Shown piece by piece: positions 39,731 through 49,819 of a stretch of DNA of 64,000 nt. Numbering within the stretch: position 1 is the first letter of the stretch; the number at the start of each line of letters is the position of its first letter. Source of the DNA: Tritrichomonas musculus (Eukaryota; Parabasalia; Tritrichomonadida; Tritrichomonadidae); the NCBI GenBank assembly GCA_039105265.1, contig JAPFFF010000007.1, positions 6,324,001 through 6,388,000 on the forward strand, given 5' to 3'. The position numbers and the translations under genes are program-made. The notes below the pieces were generated by a model that saw nothing but the letters and a program-made list of their open reading frames with translations, searched no databases and had not been told where the DNA came from.

Positions 39731-40252
39731 ATGATTAAGAAGCGAAATCTCAACACTGGAGTGAATGCAAATGTTTCACTCGAACCGACATCAGCATCAC
39801 AATCCAATAACAACATCAATAACAACATCTTCATCAATAAACGTGATGATGGTAAAGAAGATATAGTCATCACTCGTGAATTAACTGTTCAACCAGATGA
39901 ACCAGTCGTCAATCACGATGTCCGATCACTCATTCTAGAAACATACGCGAAGATACTACTCGATCAAGATAAAGCTCTGATCAGTAATCTCATCAGTAAA
40001 CATACTATCATCGTTCCACAACAAGATCTAGCATCAATCATCAAATCAGTTACAGGTGGTGATGTTGAGATATACACTGATGACAATCCTGGATGTTGTG
40101 TCGCGAAAGTATCACCAATACAGAAGATCGATGCTATTAAGATCGTTACTGAGTCTGGTGAGATAGTCACTGACTTCAAACAAGTCTATAACAAAGAGTT
40201 CAACGATCTCGTCAATGTATATCACTTATGTCTGAAGTATGTAGTCGTATGA
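39731..40252 (+). CDS. Polinton 1 protein (173 aa), unknown
   Basis: An Asn-rich N-terminal third is followed by a compact domain (DVRSLILETYAKILLDQDKA, IIVPQQDLASIIKSVTGGDV, DNPGCCVAKVSPIQKIDAIK) predicted to be mixed alpha/beta. There is no signal peptide or membrane segment. It is the last gene of the left + strand block and converges tail to tail with the 2144-aa fibre-like gene, whose stop is about 55 bp away. Function is not recognised. Confidence 0.6.
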   Translation: MIKKRNLNTGVNANVSLEPTSASQSNNNINNNIFINKRDDGKEDIVITRELTVQPDEPVVNHDVRSLILETYAKILLDQDKALISNLISKHTIIVPQQDLASIIKSVTGGDVEIYTDDNPGCCVAKVSPIQKIDAIKIVTESGEIVTDFKQVYNKEFNDLVNVYHLCLKYVVV

Positions 40253-40308
40253 GCGACAGCGAATCGGTGGCGTAAGAGTTCAAAAATAACGATTCATATA
40301 TTTTTGGT

Positions 40309-43300
40309 TTACAATGAATGTATCTCATTCTTAGTGTTATCTTCAGCTAAGATACCATTTGATGTAAAGAATGTCGAGTTAATCAATATGTAATTAGTTG
40401 TTGCATTGATCATGATATTGCTACTACTTAATGGAAATTCAATATTGTTTAACCAGATCTTAGTTGGTTCACATTGATATTCACTCGTAGGCGTATTATT
40501 AGCGTTGAATGATATATTGATTTTGATTTCTTTAACACTGGTGACATTATCTTTGGTTTCATTATAAGACAAATAGAGTGTTCCATCATATTCGTCAAGT
40601 TGTTTTTCGAATTGATAACGAATGGTATTACTATTCAGTACGCTGAATGTGTACTTAATTAGTGTTAATTTATTCACTAACGCGTCTAACCTAGCTTTTA
40701 ATGATTCGTTCTCTTGCTGTAGATTTAATATCTGATTGGTCATTGTTACTATTTTAGCGACATGATCACCTACTATATAAGATAGATCTTGATAAGATTT
40801 AGCATATGAATCCAACTCACTCTTCAACGCATATCCATCGAGATCACCCATAGTAGCATAATCATCCGGCATATCACTCTTCAGCATATACTCATTCAAT
40901 GTTGATGTTAACTGTGATGTTGTAAGTATCTCACTCTTCAACGCATATTTGATATCAGATTCATTCTTAACTGTATCCAACGCCTTGTTAACTTCATCTA
41001 CAGTTGGAAACTCATTCAGTGTAGCAGCCAATGACTTATCATTCTGTTCAAGTTGATTATGTAATGAATCTATCTTATTCTGTAACGCATCTACATCACA
41101 TGTATACGCTATATCATCAGTAGTGAACTCCAAGTGTCTGATCAATGTGTTCTCTTTAATAGTGATACCAGTGACTTGAACGTGTTGTGGATTCGATATA
41201 ATGATCTGTGTTGAAGAGTCATCCATTGTAGCTGATGGAAATGTATCCGTACCAACATATTCAGATATGACACCATTAGTAATCGTTAACGAAACATACT
41301 GTTCATCATAATCAACATCATTGAACTCACTTATTGTTCTTACCATGAGTTTAACTCTGATCGATCCATCAGTGATAATATCTTCCGCAATGAGTTGGAT
41401 ATTTTTGTCTATACCATCAACCTTACCAACAATATCAATGACATCATCTCTCGATAACTGCATAGTTTGTGCTAGTGTCTTGATCATCGGTTTCATTGTA
41501 TGTCTGAATCGTTTACACATATCCATCGTTGATGTCAACGTCATAGCAACTTTAGATGGATCATCTAGTTCATCAGTAAACGTCATATCTTCAACTGGTA
41601 CGTACTCTTGATCACACCATTCGATTATCTTATTCAGTTTATCTGTATTCGATAACACCGTTCGCGATTTCATCATTCGACTAACTGGTACTGAAACCAT
41701 ATCACCGAAGAATATATCAGCACCAATATCCGGTAACTCATCAACCAACTTACCAGCCATGTCGGTAACAACATCAGCACCAACATCACTAACCTTCGTA
41801 ACAGTATTCACCAACTCACGACCGACAGTATTAGCAACACCTTTCGATGCGAACGACAACGCTTTACCAGCGACACCCAATCCAGTAGCACCTATAACAC
41901 ATCCAGCTACACCCAACGCGATACCAACATTAGCTTTCATATCGATCTTGTCAACCTCTTTCTGTAGATACTTGGTCTTCGATTGTTGATCAACCATTTC
42001 TGAACTAAGTGCATCGACTTTACTCTTCACCTCTTTAACATCATATGATACTATATCAACGTTGTTCGTCACTAGATTCAAATCCGATCTCATTGTTGTT
42101 ATATTATCAGCTGTGATGATCTTCGATGATGTAATGTTGAAATCAGTATAGAGTGTCGTAGATGCGTTCGGATTCGGTGATACTTCATAGAACTGTTGTT
42201 TAATGATATACTCGAACGCATTCGTTGATGGATCCCAGTTGACTTCATCAATCGGATCAGTATAGTCATGACGTAGATATAAAATGATATCACGACCAGT
42301 GTCATTCTTCGATCGCATACTCCATACGTAACCGATTCTATCGACTGTATCAAATGCACCTTTCAAATCAACGTAACCATTGTCGTTGGTACCACTGCGA
42401 TGAACTTCATCACCATCAATCGTGAAAGACAATCGATTAACGAGTTCTTGTCCAGGTAGAACCAGATCGAGATATAACTGTTCGATATCACTGATATTCA
42501 ACTTCGATGTCGAGTAATTACCAATAGTACATGATACTGAAGCGAGATCATATCCATCCAACTTGACTGATGAATCAGCTGATGTGAAACCAATACTCAA
42601 TGAATAATCAGATCCGTTAACGACAGAACCATCTTTGAACTTGATATACGGTTCGTATACACCACCTTCATCACGCATACATGTACGTAGTAACGAATAT
42701 GCTAGTCCATTCGAGTTTGTTTCACAAATAGCTCTACTATTCAATGTATCTCGTTTAACAGCTATGATACAACCAGTTGAACCATAGTTATCTGGTTTCG
42801 GATCACGTTTCTGACACTTACTGATGATCTTACTTTGGAATCGACCTTGAATATCATCACCGATCCATTTATTACCATCCCACGTTAACGACCATTTATT
42901 ACCCAAACAGTATTCAGTGAACTTGAATGTCAGATTAGTTGGTATCTCATATGATTCCGGTATCTTATAAATCATCTTATAACACTCACACTCATACTCC
43001 AATGTTTCTGATCCGAATGTATCGTCATACTTAACATGTTCATCATAAGTGATCATTGACGGACGATAGAAATAGTAGACATCAGATTCTTGTAATCTCA
43101 GCGCGTTCTTCGCATCGATGATATCGCATTTGATAACTGGTTTACGTGATACTAATGAGTCATCATTCAGTAAGTTATGGATGGTCATGTCACCGTTGAG
43201 ATACCATGAGTATGGTTCTATGTTAAGGTCTTTGTCGAACATTATCTCTGGATCATCACGTTCACGAGTCGAGTATGTGTAGCAATCACGAGCTTTGTTA

Positions 43301-46300
43301 TGAGTCAACTCCGGACATATGAATTTGCCGTTATCGAATGATATGATGAAATCGTTCAATACATTCCCTTGCCAATCCAATATCAATAGATTTCGCATAT
43401 GAATTTTGAATAAATCAACCGTTGTAGTAAACCTACTCTTGAGTTCACTTGGTAATGATATCTTCATGATGATGACTGGATCTTGAACTGAATCAGTTGA
43501 TGTTGGTTCATATGTAGTGATATCACTATGTTTGACATAGTATGTGGGATAACCATCGACGGTATCGAATTCACTATCTCCGCTAGTAGATGGTTGATTG
43601 GATTCAACCTCTTGAATCTTATACGATAACAACTCTAATGGACCCTTAATAGTATCACGAAATGTCTTACATATGTTGACGCATGAGTTCAATGATACAG
43701 CTTCGTTATTATCATCTGGAATCGATATATCAGATTCAGTACTCTTACACCAATCGATAAGGGGTTGTAGACTGAGTTTGTTAGGTATGGATTCACCATC
43801 AACGGATTCACCCTCTAATGAGTAAGTACTAGCTTTACGAATCGATCGTGGAATATACAACACAGCATCTACTATCGGAACCAATATACGTGAACCTCTA
43901 CAGACTACATAACGATCAGTCAGTGACGGATGATCTAGTAACCACTCCATATCCATGTTGATCTCTTCTAATCGGTTGTTGATGTTAGATATGAATACAC
44001 GTAATGTTGATCGATGTTGTTCATCGTGATCTCTCATCCATTGAATATCATGATCAGTGAGTGTTAGTTGATTATCGGGATTAGTGAGAGTGATTTGATT
44101 ATCATTGATGGTTACTTGATTGATATGTCGTCGATCGATAACTCCAATAACATTGTTTTTGTAAACCACTTCTGTATGATCATCATTATTGGTGGAACCA
44201 AGTTCGCTTCGCGAATCTCTGAATCTTAATCCATTGATCTCATTAGCGAGTCTATAACGTTGAAACCAATCCATCTGTTCGATATCACCAAGTGTGATAG
44301 TGGTTCCAGGGATGACTACATCAGCATCATCCGTTGGAGTAAGTTCGTGATTGACAACCACTACATTGTATTCATTAGCGATGAGTTCACGAGTATCATC
44401 ATTTACGTGAATACCATCTGAGTTAACGTTAACGGATGATCCATGACTGTTAACAGATATTCCATCACTGTCAACTGATGTACGAGTCAGCATGGTTACA
44501 TCGATGATCGCAACAGTTCTACCAGTCGAATCTCTCACTTCAGTCCAATCAACACCGGTATCTACATCACTGTTTCTAACGAATTGGAGTTCAGGATGTG
44601 TATTCTCGAATAGGATTCGATCAGCCAATAACATCTGTTCTATTTCTAACGCGGTTCGTCCATCATAAGACCATGTTGAGGTGGTATCTACACGACGTCT
44701 GCTATTGAATCTGATACGTTCTGGAGTCGTTATTGATTGTACATGATCACGTCTTCTGATATACACCACTTCACCAGTAGTTACACTCGTTATGAGTATG
44801 AGATCATTACCGATCTGATCAACATGGACATCAGATGAGTTCAACGCTAACAACTCTTCATCAGTGAGATTCGATAATGATTCCAGATTATGATCACCAA
44901 ATCCAGATCCGGCGTTAGTGGATGTATCATGAGTTAATCTAGTCGTTGGTGTTTCGACTCTGTCAACATCATCATCTAAATCATCTAGTTCCATCTCATC
45001 AGTGTTTTCGACTGTGTGATCAACGATGGTGTTATCGCGATGTTCTCTCCATCTACGACGCAATTCACGAACTGAATCAGTAATAGTTTGTATCGATTGT
45101 TGAATAACTCTTACACCATCAATCATTTCCGGTACTCGATCTAATGTTAATCCACCAGCAATTAATGTCGTGGTTGTAGTACCGATCTGAGTTAACGAGT
45201 TCATCGCGTTTAGTACCAAATCAGTAGCAGTTAACGATGATGTAGCTGCTGGAATCTCTGTCTGTGTTGGAATGAAACGTTTTAGTACTTGACCAGCAGC
45301 GCTAGTATCCATATCGAGGAGGAATTTACCACTAATAGGTTGTTTACCACCGGGGTAATCATCATTCGGTCCACCCATTCCAGGGAATGTAAAGTCTTCA
45401 GTTCGATATGTGTTGATGTTCATGTTCTCACCTGTCATGGATAGAGTTGATAGATCTTTAACCATATTCACTGCACCTGAAAGTATTGTGATTATGTCAC
45501 TAGCAATCGCTAAACCTTTACGAATGGAATCAATGTACTCGTTATACGCAGCTTGTAATCGAAGTTGTTCTTGGATACCATTGATGATAGCACGTAACAC
45601 TGAGTAGTCATATGCGAGTACGTCAACGGTACCACCAACTACGTTCAGATCTCTACGCATAGTCATGATGTTATCAGCCCATATGATCTTCGATGAGTAG
45701 ATGTTATTATCAGTGGTGATGGTAGTACATTCACGTGGATCTGGTTTGACTTCATAGAACTGTTGAGCGATCATGATATCGAATGGATTGTACGTTTCAT
45801 CAGCGGTATCTGGTTTCTGTTCGAAATACTCTTTCTCGATATAGATGTGAATGTCGTTATTGGTATTCTCTTCTGGAATAGACTTGTTCGAGTGTGTAAC
45901 TTCGCGGATGTACGTGAATGACTCTATAACAGGGTTGTTGTCACGAGTATTGAGATAATGAAGATTGATTGGAGTAGTTATATTCAGATCCCACTTCAAT
46001 GGAGTTACAAAACCGTTGATATTGATATCAGCTAGTACATACAACATGTTATTACTGGATACGTCGTTAGATACTTTAACACCGAATTGTTGAACATCGA
46101 TGTTATCGTAATGTGGTGATTCACCGAGTTTAACGTTATCATCAGATACATTGATGACGGTTCCATCAGCGTACATTACTCTCCAGTTTGTAACGTATTT
46201 GGATAATATAGTAGCGTAGTTGTCTGAGTCTTTGACGGTATCTACGAAACATCGGATCCATTTAGCGATGTAATCATTGTGACGAACTACTATCGCTGGA

Positions 46301-46743
46301 CTTCCATTGTTGTTTCTAACGGTTGACTGTTTATTGAATGATAGGTTCACGACGTTGTTTCCGGTCCATGAATGACCATCCCATATCAATGACCATGTAT
46401 GACCAAACAGATAGTCTTTGAATTCGAATTCTAACTGTAACGGAATTTCATAGTTCGAATCGATATTCCATATCATCTCATAGTACTTACTTGATTGAGT
46501 GATCAATGACGGTTTATATAGATACAGTTGATCGGATTCATGTAGTTCGAATAGTGAGTTATCACTAATCTCTGATTTAGTGTTTTTAATCAGCTCATCG
46601 ATTTCTTTCTTGGTGTAGATACAATTGATACGAACATCATCAACTTTACTGTCTTTGGTGATCTTTAATTCATCGTCTCTGACTTTGATTTTGTAACCGC
46701 GATCTTTCAATGTCATTGCACGCACAGCTAATGGGGTAATCAT
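40309..46743 (-). CDS. Giant fibre-like protein (2144 aa), Polinton 1
   Basis: Two related halves. Residues about 70-460 hold a module with FKDYLFGHTWSLIWDGHSWT and later YSSKIIWADNIMTMRRDLNV. A second version lies at about 1210-1570 (FTEYCLGNKWSLTWDGNKWI; TSSKIITADNITTMRSDLNL). Between them are a Gly/Pro patch (GMGGPNDDYPGG), an Arg-rich helix and repeated DITMLT/HVNDD-type segments. After the second copy comes an Ala/Gly-rich hydrophobic stretch (ALGVAGCVIGATGLGVAGKA), then coiled coil (LNLQQENESLKARLDALVNK) with DYATMGDLDGYALKSELDSY phrases, and a C-terminal beta domain. This layout resembles phage and virus tail-fibre or spike proteins that end in a receptor-binding head. It is homologous to the pair at 58471-60675 and 54784-58443 in element 3. 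A surface fibre role is inference. Confidence 0.7.
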   Translation of the reverse strand: MITPLAVRAMTLKDRGYKIKVRDDELKITKDSKVDDVRINCIYTKKEIDELIKNTKSEISDNSLFELHESDQLYLYKPSLITQSSKYYEMIWNIDSNYEIPLQLEFEFKDYLFGHTWSLIWDGHSWTGNNVVNLSFNKQSTVRNNNGSPAIVVRHNDYIAKWIRCFVDTVKDSDNYATILSKYVTNWRVMYADGTVINVSDDNVKLGESPHYDNIDVQQFGVKVSNDVSSNNMLYVLADININGFVTPLKWDLNITTPINLHYLNTRDNNPVIESFTYIREVTHSNKSIPEENTNNDIHIYIEKEYFEQKPDTADETYNPFDIMIAQQFYEVKPDPRECTTITTDNNIYSSKIIWADNIMTMRRDLNVVGGTVDVLAYDYSVLRAIINGIQEQLRLQAAYNEYIDSIRKGLAIASDIITILSGAVNMVKDLSTLSMTGENMNINTYRTEDFTFPGMGGPNDDYPGGKQPISGKFLLDMDTSAAGQVLKRFIPTQTEIPAATSSLTATDLVLNAMNSLTQIGTTTTTLIAGGLTLDRVPEMIDGVRVIQQSIQTITDSVRELRRRWREHRDNTIVDHTVENTDEMELDDLDDDVDRVETPTTRLTHDTSTNAGSGFGDHNLESLSNLTDEELLALNSSDVHVDQIGNDLILITSVTTGEVVYIRRRDHVQSITTPERIRFNSRRRVDTTSTWSYDGRTALEIEQMLLADRILFENTHPELQFVRNSDVDTGVDWTEVRDSTGRTVAIIDVTMLTRTSVDSDGISVNSHGSSVNVNSDGIHVNDDTRELIANEYNVVVVNHELTPTDDADVVIPGTTITLGDIEQMDWFQRYRLANEINGLRFRDSRSELGSTNNDDHTEVVYKNNVIGVIDRRHINQVTINDNQITLTNPDNQLTLTDHDIQWMRDHDEQHRSTLRVFISNINNRLEEINMDMEWLLDHPSLTDRYVVCRGSRILVPIVDAVLYIPRSIRKASTYSLEGESVDGESIPNKLSLQPLIDWCKSTESDISIPDDNNEAVSLNSCVNICKTFRDTIKGPLELLSYKIQEVESNQPSTSGDSEFDTVDGYPTYYVKHSDITTYEPTSTDSVQDPVIIMKISLPSELKSRFTTTVDLFKIHMRNLLILDWQGNVLNDFIISFDNGKFICPELTHNKARDCYTYSTRERDDPEIMFDKDLNIEPYSWYLNGDMTIHNLLNDDSLVSRKPVIKCDIIDAKNALRLQESDVYYFYRPSMITYDEHVKYDDTFGSETLEYECECYKMIYKIPESYEIPTNLTFKFTEYCLGNKWSLTWDGNKWIGDDIQGRFQSKIISKCQKRDPKPDNYGSTGCIIAVKRDTLNSRAICETNSNGLAYSLLRTCMRDEGGVYEPYIKFKDGSVVNGSDYSLSIGFTSADSSVKLDGYDLASVSCTIGNYSTSKLNISDIEQLYLDLVLPGQELVNRLSFTIDGDEVHRSGTNDNGYVDLKGAFDTVDRIGYVWSMRSKNDTGRDIILYLRHDYTDPIDEVNWDPSTNAFEYIIKQQFYEVSPNPNASTTLYTDFNITSSKIITADNITTMRSDLNLVTNNVDIVSYDVKEVKSKVDALSSEMVDQQSKTKYLQKEVDKIDMKANVGIALGVAGCVIGATGLGVAGKALSFASKGVANTVGRELVNTVTKVSDVGADVVTDMAGKLVDELPDIGADIFFGDMVSVPVSRMMKSRTVLSNTDKLNKIIEWCDQEYVPVEDMTFTDELDDPSKVAMTLTSTMDMCKRFRHTMKPMIKTLAQTMQLSRDDVIDIVGKVDGIDKNIQLIAEDIITDGSIRVKLMVRTISEFNDVDYDEQYVSLTITNGVISEYVGTDTFPSATMDDSSTQIIISNPQHVQVTGITIKENTLIRHLEFTTDDIAYTCDVDALQNKIDSLHNQLEQNDKSLAATLNEFPTVDEVNKALDTVKNESDIKYALKSEILTTSQLTSTLNEYMLKSDMPDDYATMGDLDGYALKSELDSYAKSYQDLSYIVGDHVAKIVTMTNQILNLQQENESLKARLDALVNKLTLIKYTFSVLNSNTIRYQFEKQLDEYDGTLYLSYNETKDNVTSVKEIKINISFNANNTPTSEYQCEPTKIWLNNIEFPLSSSNIMINATTNYILINSTFFTSNGILAEDNTKNEIHSL

Positions 46744-46758
46744 TTTATTACGTGTAAA

Positions 46759-47520
46759 ATGCTGTTATCATTACAAAGTACCGGACCGGACTACAGTCAT
46801 TTACAAGCAAACATTAACATACCATGGAATTGTGAGTACATTGAATATCATGTCGCTTCGATAAACACTAGAGATCTATTGATAACTACAGAAGATGATG
46901 TAATCGAATTCGAATATGAAGATGATTATGGTTTTCACCAAAAACATAAATTGAAGTGTCTAGATCTGTTCAACGTTAGTAAGAAAGATGCTAATAGTAT
47001 ACTCACATGGGATAATGCTGAAAGATATTTAAGAGTCGGAGTTAACGTTGATGGTGATGGAAGTAGAGGTCGAACACTGATTACTCCGTTAACGAATGAA
47101 TTCAAATTCACACGAATTGATCATCGCGCTGGATTAGTCACTGGACTATACAACATGAAACTCAATAAAATATATCCAGCTAATGATTTGATTATAGCTG
47201 AGAGACCGATTAGAGACTATGCGAATAAACTATATCTGGTATCGAAACAGGGTCAAGCTATTCAATCTAATATCGATGACATAGAATACACACCATCAGT
47301 CATAGCTAGTATCGATCATATCATCGACATAGATACACCAATCATCCAGAACTTCGAAACCTATGGTAAACCAATCAAAAATATCGTTAACATAGATTCA
47401 TTCAAACAAATCGATCTACAACTAGTCGACTTCCAATATCAACCAGTAGTGTTAGCCAGTCCGATGTTCATCACCATTAAAGTTAAACCATGTGATAATC
47501 CAAAAATGAAATTACATTAA
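46759..47520 (+). CDS. Candidate minor capsid (penton) protein, 253 aa, Polinton 1
   Basis: Shares a 15-bp divergent start region with the giant fibre gene. The N-terminus (LQANINIPWNCEYIEYHVAS) and the C-terminal strand pair (FKQIDLQLVDFQYQPV, then MFITIKVKP) look like the first and last strands of a single jelly roll. The size (about 250 aa) is that of Polinton minor capsid proteins, and such an element is expected to encode one. No other gene here fits better. The call rests on strand pattern and size only; it could also be a fibre-associated protein. Confidence 0.4.
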   Translation: MLLSLQSTGPDYSHLQANINIPWNCEYIEYHVASINTRDLLITTEDDVIEFEYEDDYGFHQKHKLKCLDLFNVSKKDANSILTWDNAERYLRVGVNVDGDGSRGRTLITPLTNEFKFTRIDHRAGLVTGLYNMKLNKIYPANDLIIAERPIRDYANKLYLVSKQGQAIQSNIDDIEYTPSVIASIDHIIDIDTPIIQNFETYGKPIKNIVNIDSFKQIDLQLVDFQYQPVVLASPMFITIKVKPCDNPKMKLH

Positions 47521-47524
47521 AGAT

Positions 47525-47824
47525 TTACTCATTTGATTTGTTTTTAGATTCGAGTTGAGCTTTCAATGCTCGTAATTCAAGTAACTCTTGTTTCTTACGT
47601 TCACGATACGCTTTCTGTTGAGCTCTACGAGCGAGTACACGTTCTTCATCTGTTTGATACTTACGCTTACGTCCACGATTGGATTTCTGTGGAGGAGATT
47701 CGGTAGTAACTTCATTAAGGAGTTCTTCATCAGATTGTTTGGATCTTAATGATTTGATTACTTCTGTTTCGTTGAAGAGTTCGGTGTTGATTCGATTCTC
47801 GATGTTTCCGTTTGAAATAGTCAT
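47525..47824 (-). CDS. Basic-region (bZIP-like/AT-hook) DNA-binding protein, Polinton 1
   Basis: A 99-aa protein. An acidic N-terminal half is followed by an AT-hook-like RGRKRKYQ and a basic region (RVLARRAQQKAYRERKKQEL) running into a short leucine heptad (LLELRALKAQLE). Arg/Lys spacing and the NxxAAxxxRxR-like pattern suit a bZIP basic region, although the zipper is short. It would bind DNA as a dimer. It is co-directional with the KilA-N gene and starts in AATAAATGAC. A transcription regulator of the element is likely; binding sites are unknown. Confidence 0.6.
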   Translation of the reverse strand: MTISNGNIENRINTELFNETEVIKSLRSKQSDEELLNEVTTESPPQKSNRGRKRKYQTDEERVLARRAQQKAYRERKKQELLELRALKAQLESKNKSNE

Positions 47825-47870
47825 TTATTTGGGAACGAATTAAAAAATAAAAATATAATACGAATAACGC

Positions 47871-48614
47871 TTATTTTTGAAAATGATTGAAGTATTCGCT
47901 AATGGGTTCATAGAGCTGATCAAGATACTTAGAATGTAATCTGATATCGCATCCATTCATTTCATATTCACCAATAGGAACTATTTGTTTTATAATCTCT
48001 TTAATATCTTTATTCACTGACATTGATATCGGAAGGTTGTCTCGATAGAACCATCTTTCAGATTCATCTTCATAGTGTTTACGTACTTGATCGAATGTTG
48101 ATTTACTTCGACGAACGAGATGTAATATAACTCTGTTTGAGTTACTCGAAACAGGTTCTTTCCAGATGAGATATCTGTAATCGTGTTCATGATTCTTTGG
48201 TACCATACGTGGTCGTTGATGTTGAATCGTTGACTCCATTTCTTCACGTTCAGCTGTCGCCATCTCATCGAGGAGCATGAATATATCAAGAGCATATCGC
48301 GGTGAAGCCCACATAGCTACCGCATTCACGAGTACTCTATGAACGTAATATCCACGTAAATCAATACTAACGTTAATTCTATTATCTAATGGTATCGAAT
48401 CATTCAACTTCTTATTCTTCTGAAATGATTTCAATAACTCTTGAGTTTCTTTACTACTTTTCCAGTCATTCGCTCTCTTCTTAGATTTACACGCATTGAT
48501 AATAGACTGTACTTGATACATATCATCATCAATGGAGTGAATAATTCGTAACTTCTTGTTATACTGAATGTATTCATAATCACAGTTGATTGGTTCACGA
48601 ATAATTGTAGACAT
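47871..48614 (-). CDS. KilA-N domain protein, Polinton 1
   Basis: I place the start at ATG 48614 (MSTIIREPINCDYEY); the frame is open 12 bp further upstream but only with GTG. Residues about 20-125 match the KilA-N fold: KRANDWKSSKETQELLKSF, then DLRGYYVHRVLVNAVAMWAS and PRYALDIFMLLDEM. This is the pattern in KilA-N proteins of phages, poxviruses and other large DNA viruses, in which the domain binds DNA. The C-terminal half contains a second basic domain (VILHLVRRSKSTFDQVRKHY) like the virus-type C-terminal extension. It is one of three minus-strand genes at the right end, probably expressed early and regulatory. Confidence 0.75.
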   Translation of the reverse strand: MSTIIREPINCDYEYIQYNKKLRIIHSIDDDMYQVQSIINACKSKKRANDWKSSKETQELLKSFQKNKKLNDSIPLDNRINVSIDLRGYYVHRVLVNAVAMWASPRYALDIFMLLDEMATAEREEMESTIQHQRPRMVPKNHEHDYRYLIWKEPVSSNSNRVILHLVRRSKSTFDQVRKHYEDESERWFYRDNLPISMSVNKDIKEIIKQIVPIGEYEMNGCDIRLHSKYLDQLYEPISEYFNHFQK

Positions 48615-48681
48615 ATTTGAATTCACGGAAAAAAATTAGATTAAATATAGTTTGAGGTAATTTCATGGAAACTCTCCACAA

Positions 48682-48867
48682 TGGTCGTAGATAGGGAAAT
48701 TTCATGGTTTTCATTAATGATATTTCTACTGCGGAAATTTCCGCACTAGAGCTGAGAGGCTCGTAACAGCCGATTTTCGCTATATATCATCATGAATTTA
48801 CGATTATCAATATATCGTTCTAGATGGTCGTAGATAGGGAAAATCCATGGTTTTTATCAGTGATATT
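48682..48867. repeat. Direct repeat pair in Polinton 1
   Basis: A stretch of about 43 bp starting TGGTCGTAGATAGGGAAA occurs at 48682-48724 and, slightly diverged, at 48825-48867. The second copy overlaps the 3' end of the 304-aa gene. Between them is TTTCCGCACTAGAGCTGAGA and little else. Confidence 0.7.
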
Positions 48868-49734
48868 GGGTCTATAATTCTTCTTATCAATAGAGCTATA
48901 TATCTGATATCTCGATAAGTCTAATGATTCAATGAGATTGATATACGGGAAGAAACCACTATCAGGAACATCACGGAAATCATCAACAGATTCGAGTACG
49001 ACTTCTTCACCATCGACCTTCTCAATGAACTCAGTCTTACCCGTCTTCTCATTCTTAGTCATCTTAATGAACTTCACTTCGAATCTAACTGGAACGTAAT
49101 CCCAGCCGACTAAATGGGGATTACCGCAATCAGAACTATATTCTTCAACTGTTATTTCGCCGAGGATACATCGTATTAAATCTTCTAGATTCGATTCTTG
49201 ATTCAAATGAAACACTCTACCAGATCCATTCATATCATATCCATATACAAGAGGTTTCCATTCAGATGATTTCATCTTACGGATATTTCGTAATACCTGA
49301 GTAAACGCGTATTGTTTCTCACTATCATCATTAATATCAATCTCGAATGACTCATGTTTATTAACAGCCGTCATCATTCGTTTCATCTCAGACTGATATT
49401 CGGATTTATCGTGAACGTTCTCTTCATAACGACGTCTCTCTTCGGTTTTAGTTGATGTGTATCCGGTATCGATGTTCATAAATGAACGGTCGAACAGAGC
49501 TTTCACTTGACGAGATATTTTATTTTGTTTACGTTTCTTAATAGATTCTCGTACTTCATTAAATCGTTTAATATAATCATTAACGCGAACACCTCTGAAA
49601 TCGATACCTAGTTCTTTTTTCTTATCCCGCAATAATGGTATTAATTGTCTCATTACATATGATTTATATCTTTTGAACCCCGGTAATGATAATATTTCGG
49701 ATTTATTTAACTTACTCAATAGTTTGTTACTCAT
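48820..49734 (-). CDS. Polinton 1 protein, 304 aa, unknown
   Basis: Starts in ATTATAAATGAGT. The N-terminal third is Lys/Arg-rich and helical (SYVMRQLIPLLRDKKKELGI). A middle region has a beta-rich part (VPVRFEVKFIKMTKNEKTGK), and the end has FFPYINLIESLDLSRYQIYS. The last phrase reminds me of the region preceding the exonuclease domain in trichomonad Maverick polymerases, but I cannot confirm that. Otherwise no family is recognised. It is co-directional with the KilA-N gene. Confidence 0.55.
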   Translation of the reverse strand: MSNKLLSKLNKSEILSLPGFKRYKSYVMRQLIPLLRDKKKELGIDFRGVRVNDYIKRFNEVRESIKKRKQNKISRQVKALFDRSFMNIDTGYTSTKTEERRRYEENVHDKSEYQSEMKRMMTAVNKHESFEIDINDDSEKQYAFTQVLRNIRKMKSSEWKPLVYGYDMNGSGRVFHLNQESNLEDLIRCILGEITVEEYSSDCGNPHLVGWDYVPVRFEVKFIKMTKNEKTGKTEFIEKVDGEEVVLESVDDFRDVPDSGFFPYINLIESLDLSRYQIYSSIDKKNYRPNITDKNHGFSLSTTI

Positions 49735-49819
49735 TTATAATAGAATAAAAAATAATTATTTTAGCTCGACATTAATTATTTAGAGATATCAATAATTGAT
49801 GTTTTTGAAGAATAATCGA

